64,000 nt of DNA from Turnera subulata (taxonomy: Eukaryota > Streptophyta > Magnoliopsida > Malpighiales > Passifloraceae). Both the position numbers and the translations under genes were made by a program. The stretch is taken from positions 452,483 to 516,482 of the forward strand of contig JAKUCV010006750.1 in NCBI GenBank assembly GCA_028386065.3, in the 5' to 3' direction. Below the pieces are notes generated by a model. That model worked only from the letters and a program-made list of their open reading frames with translations, had not been told where the DNA came from and made no database searches. Position 1 is the stretch's first letter; each line of letters begins with the position of its first letter. Positions 11,204 through 22,456 of the stretch are shown here, in pieces.

Positions 11204-12670
11204 CTAGAATTGCTTGGGCTGGATCCTGCTGTCATGCCACTTCTTTGTCTTTTTCTTGTATAGCTTGGCATTCTCATATGCTTCCAGCCTTAGCTCGTCC
11301 AACTGATTAAGCTGCAACAGCCTCTGCTCTCCTACGGCCTGTGTATCAAAGTTTAGAGCTTTAATGGCCCAATACGCCTTGTGCTCAAGTTCCACAGGTA
11401 GGTGGCAAGCTTTTCCAAAGACGAGGCGATATGGTGTGGTACCTATGGGTGCTTTGTAAGCTGTGCGGTATGCCCAAAGAGCATCATCAAGCTTCACTGC
11501 CCAATCCTTGCGTGATGGTCCCACTGTCTTCTCCAAAATTTGCTTGATCTCCCTATTTGTCACCTCGACTTGGCCACTTGTCTGAGGATGGTAGGGAGTG
11601 GCCACTTTATGTCTGATTCCATACTTCCGTAGGAGTGCTTCAAATTGCCTATTGCAAAAATGGGTGCCACCATCACTGATTATAGCTCTGGGTGTGCCAA
11701 ACCGAGTGAAGATGTTTTTCTTCAAGAACCGAACTACCCTGGCATCATTTGTTGGGGAGGCAACAGCCTCAACCCATTTGGAAATATAATCCACAGCCAC
11801 CAAGAAGTAGTTGTTCCCATATGAACTTGGGAATGGTCCCATGAAGTTAATCCCCCAAACGTCAAGCAGCTCTACCTCTAGTATGCCCTGCTGTGGCATT
11901 TCTTGCCTCCTTGAGAGGTTCCCTATTCGTTGGCATTCCTTGTAGGCTATCACCCAATTGCGCGCATCCTTGACCAAAGTAGGACAATATAGGCCAGCTT
12001 GTAAGACTTTTGAGGTTGTCCTGGTTGCACCATGGTGTCCTCCGTATTGTGCATTGTGGCAACTGTGTAGGACCTGTAGCACTTCTTCTTTAGGAATGCA
12101 TCTTCTGATCATCCCATCCCCACACCTCCTAAATAGTAAGGGTTCATCCCAGAGGTAGTTCTTCATATCAAAGAAGAACTTCTTCCGCTGAGAATAGCTC
12201 AGATCAGGTGGGAGTGCTCCACAGGCTAAGAAATTGACAATTTCTGCATACAACGGCATGAATCTGTGAGTGACACTATGGATGGTTGCGATGAGGCTGT
12301 CATCTGGGAGGTGGTCATCAATGGGCATGTCCTCTCTTGGCTTGTGTTCTAGGGATAGTCTGGATAAGTGGTCAGCTACTACATTCTCTGTACCCTTCTT
12401 ATCGCGGATTTCCAAGTCAAATTCCTGAAGTTGGAGTATCCATCTCAGGAGTCTTCGCTTGGTTTCCTTCTTTGTTAGCAGGTACTTTAGGGCTGAGTGG
12501 TCGGCGTGTATGATGACCTTGGAACCTAGCAGGTATGCCCGAAATTTCCCAATGGCAAAGACTACTGCCAAGAGTTCCTTTTCAGTTGTGGCGTAATTGA
12601 CTTTGTGCCTCATCCAGAGTACGGCTGGCGTAGTAGATGGCATGGAGTTTGTTGTCCTTCCGTTGTCCAA
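11204..12670 (-). pseudogene. Athila-like RNase H and integrase
   Basis: A long open frame of 488 residues. RNase H starts at about residue 20 ('[20 protein letters not shown]', '[10 protein letters not shown]', 'DHLSRL'). The integrase zinc finger follows ('[11 protein letters not shown]' to 'YKECQRIG'), but one expected Cys is Tyr. The core has D ('[12 protein letters not shown]'), D ('IISDGGTHF') and E ('[12 protein letters not shown]'). The tail has '[31 protein letters not shown]' features seen in Athila/Tat pol. A frameshift near 12640 disconnects it from RT. The domain order RT-RNaseH-INT identifies Ty3/gypsy. Confidence 0.9.
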
Positions 12671-12689
12671 GCACTGCCCCTACAGCATG

Positions 12690-13805
12690 GTCACTGACAT
12701 TACACATGATCTCAAAAGGATGGGTCTAGTCTGGGGGCTAAATGATTGGGGCTATGGTCATTGTTGTTTTGATTTTGTGGAAAGCATCTAAACAAGATTC
12801 ATCAAATACAAATTCGACATCCTTACTAAGGAGATTCGTCAAAGGTTTTGCAATCTTTGAGAAGTCCCTAATAAAGCGCCTATAAAAACCAGCATGACCT
12901 AGAAAAGCTCGAATTGCCTTAACAGAATTGGGAGGTGGAAATTTTTCAATTATATCGATTTTGGCTTGGTCTACTTGAATACGACGTCCTGAAATTTTGT
13001 GCCCAAGGACAATTCCTTCAGTCACCATGAAATGACATTTTTCCCAATTAAGAATAAGGTTAACATCCTCTCACCGTGCCAGCACTGTTTCAAGGTTAGC
13101 AAGACAAGTATCGAAAGAAGTACCATAGACAGAAAAATCATCCATGAATACCTCCATTACATGCTCTGTCAGGTCATGGAATATGGCCATCATACTACGC
13201 TGAAATATGGGAGGGGCGTTGCATAAACTGAATGGCATGCGCCTATATGCAAATGTGCCATAAGGGCATGTAAATGTTGTTTTCTCCTGATCACTTGGGT
13301 GGATTGGGATCTTGAAGAATCAAGAATATCCATCCAAGTAGCAAAAATGCGTATGCTTGGAAAGTTTTTCTAACATTTGATCAATGAATGGCAGAGGAAA
13401 ATGGTCTTTTCTAGTAGCCTTGTTAAGCATCCTATAGTCTATGCACATTCTCCAGCCCATGACAGTCCTAGTTGGTATGAGTTCTTCTTTTTCATTTTTC
13501 ACAACTGTCATTCCTCCCTTCTTAGGAACTACATGCACGGCACTAACCTAAGGACTATCTGAAATTGGATAAATTATCCCAGCATCTAATAGTTTCAAGA
13601 TTTCTTTTTTAACTACTTCTTTCATATTTTCATTTAATCTTCTTTGTGGTTCTATTATGGGTTTGTTGCCTTCTTCTAAAATAATACGATGCATGAAAAG
13701 GTTAAGGCTGATACCTGTGAGATCATCAATGGTGTAGCCTACTGCCTTTCGGTGTTTGTTGACTACAGTGCGTACCTTGTCTTCTTCCTCCTGTGAAAGG
13801 TCAGC
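12690..13805 (-). pseudogene. Athila-like reverse transcriptase, truncated
   Basis: Three minus-strand pieces in changing frames spell out a gypsy RT. 13548-13805 gives the approach region ('RRLNENMKEVVKKEILKLLDAGIIYPISDS'). 13320-13538 gives 'VVPKKGGMTVVKNE', 'RMCIDYRMLNKATRKDHFPLPFIDQML' and 'FCYLDGYS'. 12738-13028 gives 'EGIVLGHKISGRRIQVDQAKIDII' and 'FLGHAGFYRRFIRDFSKIAKPLTNLL'. Gag and protease, expected upstream, are missing because CACTA sequence begins near 13806. Several stops and frameshifts make it inactive. Confidence 0.88.
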
Positions 13806-15752
13806 CAAAAAAAAAAATGTATTTGACAATGTGTGGAATACTGTGATGGATGTTCCAGGAAAGACAAAAGATAATATGAGGGCTAGAGAAGATTTGAGCC
13901 GTTATTGTCGTCGGTTGTATTTGGAGTTGATGGAGATAAACTCAAGCTTGGTTAAGCCAAAGGCCACATATGTGTTGTCAAGAAAGCAAGAAAAGGAGAT
14001 ATATGAATGGTTGATGAATGTTCGATTACCCGATGGTTATTCAGCCAATATTTCGAATTGTACATTGAGGATGGAATATTGTATGGCTTGAAATCCCATG
14101 ATTGTCATGTCTTCTTTGACAGACTTATCCCTACAACTTTTAAAGATTTACTTCTTGAAACTGTTGGATTGCATTAACAGAATAGAGCCAGTTTTTTAGA
14201 GATTTATGTTCGACAGTCCTGAAAAGTGATCATATGGAGATGTTTGAGAGGAATATTGTGTTAATAATGTGTAAATTGGAGAAAATATTTCCTTCGAGTT
14301 TTTTTGATTGCATGCAGCATATGACAATTCATTTAACTCATGAGGCTAACATTGGTGAGCCAGTACAATATCAATGGATTTATCCTTATGAGAGGTTAGC
14401 TTGCTCAATAATTGTAAATGTTAAGTGAATACGTGAATCAGGTGTCTATATTAACATTGCTTGTTGAATGATTTAGGCATTTTTCTCCTTGAAACGGAAG
14501 GTAAAAATAAAGCTGCAGTGGGTGGTTCAATTGCGAACGCATACATTATCGAAGAAACAACGAATTTTTGTTCGCTATATTTTAACGATGTTGTCACTTG
14601 TATGAATCGGCCTATGCAAAATGATGATGGTGGCGACAGTTACAGGCTATTTGTCTTCAAACACCCTGGGGAGCCCATCGGATACAAGGGAAAGACCCGA
14701 CCTTTATCTGATGCTGAAAGGAATAAGTTGAGGACTTATGTTCTTATTAATTGCGAGGAAGTAACACCTTATTTGGAGTTAGTCAACAACTTATTTAGTA
14801 TAAATTTATTGCTACCTATATTTATATTTATAAGCTTAAATTTGATATTTACTGATTTAGGACATGGACTTCTTATTTGAAAACCAACAACCCTTGGATG
14901 AGTGATGTTGAAATAACATGGCTATGAGATAAATACTTTGCAGATTGGTTGCACGATTTGGTATGTTGTACATGGAACTTATATACTAATTTTCAAATTA
15001 TATATGCAAATCTCATCACATAATAAAAACATTGTTTTTGTAATAGATGATTGGAGAAAACCAACAGGAACAAACTCAATATGATGAAAGGATGTTTTGT
15101 ATTGCAAATGGACCTTATCATTCAACAAATGTTTACATAGGATACAAGACTAATGGTTTTAGGTTTGCAACAGTTGTTGCTTGAGACTACACAAAATTAT
15201 GGTGTTGTTGTTAAAGGACTCGCCACCGATGAGGACGAACATGATTCTTCAGTTGACCTATTTTGATGTTAACAACAATGTCGTTGTGTTCAACTTTCGG
15301 TGGTATGACACAATTAGTAGAAGGGGAATTAATATTCAGCACGGAATCATTGAAGTAAATCATCATCATCATTTAACTTCAGATGATACATTTGTATTAG
15401 CCTAACAATGCCAAGTAGTATATTACTTGGATTATCCATCAAGGAGTAGACGCAATTGAAAGGTTGTTTACAAAAGTAATGCGAGAAACAGAATTAATGT
15501 AGTTGTTTCTATAGTGGAAGACGTTTAGAATGATATTGATTCATCTGATGCTAAACCTTTTCAACAAGTAGAAATTGATGAGATCTTGATTGCAAATGAT
15601 ACAGGTGAGGGCATTAGTGAGTTGACTCTTGGAAATATGACGTATGTTGCGCAAGATGATAATGAAGATTCTAATTCACTGATCCTAATAGTGGCGATAA
15701 AGAAGATGAACCGGAAAGTTACGTTGGTGATGATGATAATGAAGTGTAGTAT
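13806..15752 (+). pseudogene. CACTA (En/Spm) TNP2-like transposase remnant
   Basis: The plus strand encodes the C-terminal half of a CACTA transposase. DUF4218 occupies about 13830-14760, with 'DVPGKTKDNMRAREDL', 'FFDRLIPTTFKDLL', 'HMTIHLTHEANIGEPVQYQW' and 'MYPYER'-like 'IYPYERL'. DUF4216 occupies about 15050-15540, with 'FCIANGPYHSTNVYIGYKTNGFRF', 'DTFVLA' and 'VYYLDYPS'. The end is acidic ('GDKEDEPESYVGDDDNE', stop at about 15752). Several stops and frame changes, some perhaps introns, break it. The N-terminal TNP2 catalytic part is absent. An open frame (13756-14091) runs across the junction from antisense Athila into this gene. Confidence 0.85.
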
Positions 15753-16476
15753 AATTTTTCATTGTAACGTCACAATTTTGGGAATTTTTAGTTAAGGGAA
15801 TTAATTTTCCTTGGATTTATGAAATTATGTCATGGTTGTTGAATTTTTATTCTAGTTTTGGAATAAGCTAAATGACTTAATTTGTCCTTCAAATTTTTCA
15901 ATTTCAATATTTATATCCCTTAATTTGTTGGAACCTACCCATTTAAATCTTATTAACCCATAAATTAAGAAACCTTGATTTATCGAAACTAAACATCATA
16001 ATCAAGTTACCACTAGAAGTCAAGAAGAAAATTAAATATGAAAAATGAATATAAATAAATATAAATTTAACAATAAAATATATTTAACCATTTATTCTTA
16101 CTCAATTTATTCATAAAAAAATAATTTACTTTTTTTTGCATAATTTAATATTAATATTAATCACTTTAAAAAATATCCACACTATATGTTATCATGTGCA
16201 TCGTACATGTATACAAACTAATAAAAACATGGTGTATGAAATTGGTTTTATGTCTTAACTTCATCCCAAATATTTTTTTTTATAGAACCAAAACCAAATT
16301 AGAAACACAAAAGGTAGGGGTTTGGCGTGGGGAGGGAAGTCGGCCAGAAACCAACCCCCCCCCCCCCCCCCCCCAACTCTCTCCTAAAGTGCACCGTTTT
16401 GTTAAAAAAATAGCAAAAGAAATACAATAAGAAGAATACCCAAGTCCCTAACTTCTAACTTTATACCTTTCAACTC
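15753..16476. other. AT-rich CACTA interior, no gene seen
   Basis: AT-rich DNA with no recognisable coding domain. It contains a 20-C run at 16355-16374. The left flank of the Harbinger element is at its end. Confidence 0.6.
16355..16374. repeat. Poly-C tract (20 C)
   Basis: An uninterrupted run of C preceded by 'cagaaaccaa'. Length in such tracts is often unreliable in assemblies. Confidence 0.9.
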
Positions 16477-17939
16477 TAAGGGCCCGTTTGGTTCGTGGGA
16501 TTGCTTGGGATGGGATTGAGCCTGGGATCAATCACAGGATGGGATGGGATTGAGCATGGAATCAATCCCAAGCCATCCTACTTGGTTGTTGGGTTTGGGT
16601 TTAAGCCTGGGATAGGATTACAGTCTAAAATTGTGTTTGGTTTGTGGGAATGAGATTAGGTTAGATGAAAATATGACCTATTTGTCCTAGGGTTTGAACT
16701 TAATGTTTTGTTGTTGGGTCTGGGTTTGGGTTTAGGGTGGACTTGGGGTGAGTTTGGGATTGTCATTTGTATTTTTTTAAAAATTTTTTTACAGAATTGT
16801 AATTTTTGCACATGTATTATTATTTAAAATCAAAACCTTATTGCATTAATTTTTTTATTGAATATGTAATTTTTTCACAGGTATTATTTTTTGGAACCAA
16901 GACATCATTTCATAAAATTTTGTATTGACATTTACTTTTTCCACATTTATTATTTTTTTAAATTAAAACATAATTTCATTAAAATGAGTATGGACATAAA
17001 AATTGCATTAAAATTAGATGAGTATGTGATTTTTTCACACGTATTATTTTATGAAACCCAATCCAAATTGTATAAAAATGAAGCATCCATAACACATTAA
17101 AAGTAATACGACAATGTCATCAAGGAGTGCACCCACAGTACTATTTTTTCCTTTTTTTTTCTTCCAAACCTATTGTTTTCATAACATCCAAACCTACAAT
17201 TGTTTTCATTTTGCCATGAAAACAAGCAATGCTTTGGCAAACATGCCAATAACCAGACCAATGAGATGCATGTTCATGTCCCAGGTCGTGAACCCTCACT
17301 TGGCATGTGATGTGTACTTGATTGGAACGGTCGAACCCATTTGGTAGGTGCCATGATTACTTGACTCGGCAACATTGTCTATGGTTTCATCTTTGAAAGT
17401 TCCGGCGAGCCCATCGCTCCTCAGTCATCACATAAGCAAGTTTCGCCTCATCGTACCTTTTGTACCCTTTATGTGTGGCAATGGGGGTATCTGTCTACAA
17501 CGGATTTAACCGAAGCCCAATCCTCGTATATGCCATTACGGCGGCCGTTGGAAGCGACATAAACTTTGTACCCATTTTAGTACACCTAAAAAGATGACAA
17601 CAAAAGAGTCTTCACAACTCAAAAATCATGAACAAGTGAAGTTATCACATTCAACTAATCAAATAAAATATCATACATAATCAAGCAAGATAGAATAGAA
17701 TCCGCAATCCCAAAGGCACCAACAACATCCAAAGCAAGCATAATAACAAAAACGCATGCTCAAAGTTCATTACTTGCAAAAGTCACAAAATACCCAACAA
17801 ACTAACAACATCTGAAGCAACCATAACATCAATGGCGCATGCTCTAAGTGCCTAAGTTGAAAAATCTACAAACTCCCAACAAACTAACTACATGTTAGCC
17901 AACTTCATTGTGAATTGTGCTCTCTCAATCTCATGACAT

Positions 17940-18955
17940 TCTCAAAATGTATCAATAAATTGTGGACGCTCGATCAAGTAAAAGATGGCGTCTACCACAA
18001 CATTTTCCGGCACTCCAAGACGATACATTTCCTCCTCCACCTTTGCACACTCACCTGGGATGAGAACCCTCTTCTTCTTCGCCATCATCTCAAAGAACCT
18101 TGCATTATCCTCCCAATCACCTTCCACAGTCACATTCATGGATGTAATGAACTCCATCATCACCTCACTGTCCTTAACTTTATTTTTTTCCTTTCAAGAC
18201 TGCATCACTTGCACCTGCTTCATTCCCATTCCCAGTGTCAATGATTATCCTGAAATTCGTTCCCATAGTGGTACCGCCTATGGTGGCATCAATAGCTGCA
18301 GCCTTGGACCTTTGGACCTCCTCTTTATAAGCTTCATCAATGTTGGTTGTCTCACACCAGTGGCATGATCCCTCCCAAAAATGTCCTGCAAGCCATAATA
18401 CTCGGGGAAATGTTCACCAATCTTGTACTTGTGAACGGGGTTTTGCTACAACACAATCTAAAGAATTGGATCACTACAAGTAACATCAAAATGCAAGTGT
18501 ATAGACAACTTCATAAGCTCAAAGACAATGCTAACATTAATCCACGATTTAACCACATCTTCATTGTCAACCTCGACACACATCTTCGCCTCGTTCGGCC
18601 CGAAACCACTTTTAGCTAGCATTTGGGTGCATGCCCTTACTTCTCTTTCAGTGCCCTAATCTTGTTCCTTATATGCTCCTCTGTCATTGATGTAATGAAG
18701 TCGGCAGGCAAAAGACATTTCAATTTGGATTTGATCAAGTTATAGGTACCACTCTTGAATTTTCTAGCATCAACCTTGAAACCACTCACAACCATCTCTT
18801 GCAAAACAATGATCAAAGCATTCACTACTTCTTATTTCCATTGCATGCGCTTATCACTCACCGTCACCCTCCGTTTCCCCTTCCCTTTTCCTTTCCCAAC
18901 TTCAGCCTCTAGTTCCACAATTTCAACTTCAACCTCCGGTTCTGTCATTTCAGTC
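17940..18955 (-). pseudogene. Harbinger ORF1 (Myb/SANT-like DNA-binding protein)
   Basis: Read on the minus strand. The start is acidic ('EVEVEIVELEAEVGKGKGKGKRR') followed by a basic stretch. Next comes 'VNALIIVLQEMVVSGFKVDARKFKSGTYNLI' and 'LPADFITSMTEEHIRNKIRALKEK', the Myb/SANT-like domain of plant PIF ORF1 proteins. The C-terminal frame 17942-18163 ('NARFFEMMAKKKRVLIPGEC' ... 'NVVVDAIFYLIERPQFIDTF') fits the ORF1 tail. ORF1 acts with the transposase in binding element ends. The middle is out of frame with many stops. Confidence 0.75.
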
Positions 18956-19343
18956 TCCTAATTATTCAACTATATATTCTATCATATAAGCACCAACACA
19001 CGTAATGTATATTCATGCATTTTCACAATCCCAATATGGAAGTACAAATACAATAGTAGTATAAAGTGTCAATTTAGATAATATAACTCAATAAGAAATC
19101 AATTGAAATAAAAGTGTCAATGTAGATAATACAACTCAATTGAAGTTTACTTCCGCAATAAGATATCAAGGGAAATACAAGTCTAAATGTAGATAATACA
19201 ACACAATGAAATATTAGTTCCACAATAAGAAATCAATGGAATTACAAGTCTCAATGTAGATAATAAAACACAAGGCAAGTTTAGTTCCGCAATAAAAAAA
19301 TCAACAGAAAGGTGAATGCAAATATGATGTGTGAAGAAAATTT

Positions 19344-20740
19344 TCATGAACTGTTCTCATGGGAATCCATCCGTTCATTGTACGTCTGCTGTGGTAACTC
19401 ATCCCTCGTAACTGTCCATTTTTTGCTACTTTGTACACACTCAATCACCTCCTGTTCATCACTATCGAGATTTGGATCTTCTGCAGTGTCCACTGACATA
19501 TGTTTCCTAATGAAATTGTGCAGCACATAACCAAGGACAATTTTTTGATTGGGTCTCAATGCTATAGAACGATGGGCTCCTCAAAATTTCCCATTGTTTC
19601 TTTAACACTCCAAATGCACGTTCGATGATTTTTTTAGCACTTGCATGCTTATAGTTGAAGTACTCTTTATGGTTGGAAGGTCCCTTATTGCCAAAAGTTG
19701 CCCACTCATTCAAATGGTATGGGACAGCCCTATATAGGGCAAGAAATCCAGGCCCATTTGTGTACCCAGCATCATATAGATAATAGTTTCCTAAAAATGT
19801 ATGCATGCAAACAATCAACATTAATTGTTTAATTTATAAGTCACGGCAATTGAATATGCAATGTCATGCTTACATACCAACTGAAACTTTCAACCCTTTT
19901 TCCTAGTGACTGCATCACGTTGAACTCTAGAATCAGAAGCAGACCCCACCCATCCTTGTTGTATGTATGTGAAATTCATTTCAGGGTTGCATACTGCTAA
20001 GACATTCATTAAATTTTGGTCCTTCCTACTGCGGTATCTAGTTTTCTTAGCAACCGGGATTGTCACATCAATATAACAACCGGTGCCCCAAGACATCCCT
20101 TTTATGAAGCATCAATTCTTATTAGTTGTTGGATTAGCATCTCAAGTTGGGAAAGAAAGTATAAAACAGTTTCCAAATGAATACCTTGAACCACTTCCAT
20201 TTTGGATCCATAATCATTGGCAATTGGTTTCGGTTTCACTGAAAATGCATCCTTAGCCAATATCAACGCGTGTATCACTGAATTCACTTGCCTACTCACT
20301 GTCTAATGGGACCTTATGAACTTTGTTTGTGTAGGCCTATTTAAGAACATTGCAACTTTCTCCTCCAAACTAACACCACCGGTTTCAGTCAACCCTACGA
20401 CACACAATTTTGCAAATGTGTCTCTGTCCATTCTTAACTCCCAAATGCAATACTAATCATTGGACTTAGCAATCTCATCTCTTGCATCTTTCCTAGAATC
20501 TAAAGTGGTCAATGTCCTATCATATAAATTTTTTCCCTCCAAATACTTATTCACATTATTGTAATACCATAAGAATAACATCGCCATCAGCATTTCTCCA
20601 CAGCAGCGGCGGCGCTGCTGCATATGCCACCACCACAACATCATGTCCTCTTCCCATTCTTCATCCTCTTTCCGCTGTTTATTCTCCATGTTCATGTAAA
20701 GAGCTATATGCAAATGCAAACACAATTTTGTACACAACCT
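19344..20740 (-). pseudogene. Harbinger DDE transposase
   Basis: The N-terminal part at 20430-20740 is acidic/basic, then has the helix-turn-helix lead-in 'MDRDTFAKLCVVGLTETGGVSLEEKVAMFLN'-type region. The catalytic domain follows in fragments: first Asp in 'GWVGSASDSRVQRDA' (19890-20096), second in 'YYLYDAGYTNGPGF', and Glu in 'KIIERAFGVLKKQWEILRSP' (19507-19821). The C-terminus is at 19344-19559 ('LGYVLHNFIRKHM'). This is the DDE_Tnp_4 family, which cuts and pastes the element. Stops and frame changes show it is dead. Confidence 0.88.
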
Positions 20741-21252
20741 TCAACACACAGGAATTAGGGTTTATGAGTTAAAAATTTGGGGTTTCAATTTTGAGGCAAA
20801 AGATGATGGAAAATAGAGTGGAAAATGATGTAGAATGGGAGTAATAATGTTGGTCAAGACAATTTTTAGAAGCAAACCACATCACTGGGTCGATTGAACA
20901 GAGAAGAGGAAGGAGAGGAGGAGGAGCGAAAAAAATACCTGGATGATAGGAAAGAGAAGGTTGGAGCTCGACTGATTTGGAAGAGGATTTTATATGGGCG
21001 GGGATATTTTCGTATTACAGTAAATTGGGCAAGGACACGCCCATCCGAAAAAATCAATCCCGATCCCGGCTTTTCAATCTCGCACCTTGCGAGTGAGATT
21101 AAAAAGCAGGATTGAAGGCTTCTATCCGGGGTTCTTGGGAATCAATCCCACCCCGATTGCAATCCCCCTCTATTTTTTTCCTCAACTAAACGGTGAGACC
21201 GTGTTCAATCCCTATCCCGCGCCCTCAGACCCAGTAACCAAATGGGCACTAA

Positions 21253-22456
21253 GTGAAGTCCCAAAAAGAAAACGTCCCCAAATTCTCCAAACTAATAGCT
21301 CTAGAATTCCAAATTCCCAAACCAATCCCTCTCTAATCCCCCCTCCCCCTTCAATTTAAAGCACGCCGGTGAGCTGCGAGGCTGCTACGCCGTGGCTGAC
21401 GGTGGTGAGTACTTGAGTATCCCTTCTTCTTCTTGTACTTTATTATATGGAAGATAGATTCTTGGATTTCATTGCCAACAACACTCTTGGTAAGCTCTTT
21501 AATGGGAGAATGATGTTGTCTTTATTTCTTTCTTTTTCTTTATCTTTTGGCTGGATTGCGAGGGTTGTGCTCTTTTCCTTTTGTGATAATGAAAATTTCT
21601 TTTTTGTGACCTGACATTCTGTGAGCTGACTTCCTATATATATGATCTGAGCTTGATTGGTGATTCAATGGACTTGGTTTTGCTGTTATGATGAGTCCTT
21701 TTCTTGCTTCCTATATGCATGGTTCCTGCCAAAACCGTCCTTGATTGCCAAAAAAAAAGGTGATTGCTTTTCACACTTGACAATAAAAATCAGCTTGAAA
21801 AAAAAAAGAAAAACGAAAGGGATTTAATGAGTGGAAGCAACCTGCTGATGTGCATGCACAATAAATAGATAAAGCAGAAATGGCTGCTAAGATCCCTTGG
21901 TTTGGCATTGTTACTCCTTGCAAGTCACCATATTTTTTGTATGTTGATCCATATTTTTCCTAGTTTGAATTTGACGCTTAGTGAAGTGACAATATATATA
22001 TCTCAAATTATGAAACAAACAAAACGATGGAAGTGGAGAGATGAAGAAAAGGACGTTAGTGTGCAATTAGGCTTAATTTTTGGAAGTTTTGAAAACAAGA
22101 AGTATGGGCTAAGCCCATGGTGTTGTTTCAAGAAATATATGTAACAGACCATGTATTTACTACTTTTCTATCTAGAGAATGTGGAAGTGATTATTAGTAA
22201 AAAAACCTTGTTTTAGTTCTTTCTCATTTTTAATTTGTTGAAGACACATTAATGACTGTGTAAAACTGGTGTTAGAGTTTTTTCAAGCTACACAACATGC
22301 CTTTGATATCAAAGGGTAACATATGACAAGAGAACTAAATACATTAATGATACATATCTCAAATCATTTTACTTTGTCATTGATTGCCTCCTCAAATCAT
22401 TTTGCATGCTATTAATCTCATAGCCTTGTGCTTTGTTCTAGTTTTAGAAAATCCAT
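21253..22456. other. CACTA interior between its two genes, no gene seen
   Basis: This continues the sequence interrupted by the Harbinger element. A GC-richer stretch at about 21360-21420 ends in 'gacggtggtgagtact', which could be a short leader exon with a splice donor, but nothing downstream confirms it. The rest is AT-rich and intron-like. Confidence 0.45.

Larger units (their letters stand above)
16480..21249 (-). mobile_element. PIF/Harbinger DNA transposon
   Basis: The element is 4770 bp. Its ends are GGGCCCGTTTGGTT at 16480 and, on the opposite strand, GTGCCCATTTGGTT at 21249, giving imperfect terminal inverted repeats. It is flanked by TAA on both sides (16477-16479 and 21250-21252), the 3-bp TWA target expected of this superfamily. 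Sub-terminal GGGATTGA motifs repeat near both ends. It carries the two genes typical of PIF elements, both on the minus strand: a Myb/SANT-like ORF1 and a DDE transposase. Both are broken. It sits inside the CACTA remnant. Confidence 0.9.

Noticed and set aside
21361..21420. First exon of a host gene after the Harbinger element
   Set aside because: A possible splice donor is present, but no downstream exon encodes anything except the CACTA second gene.
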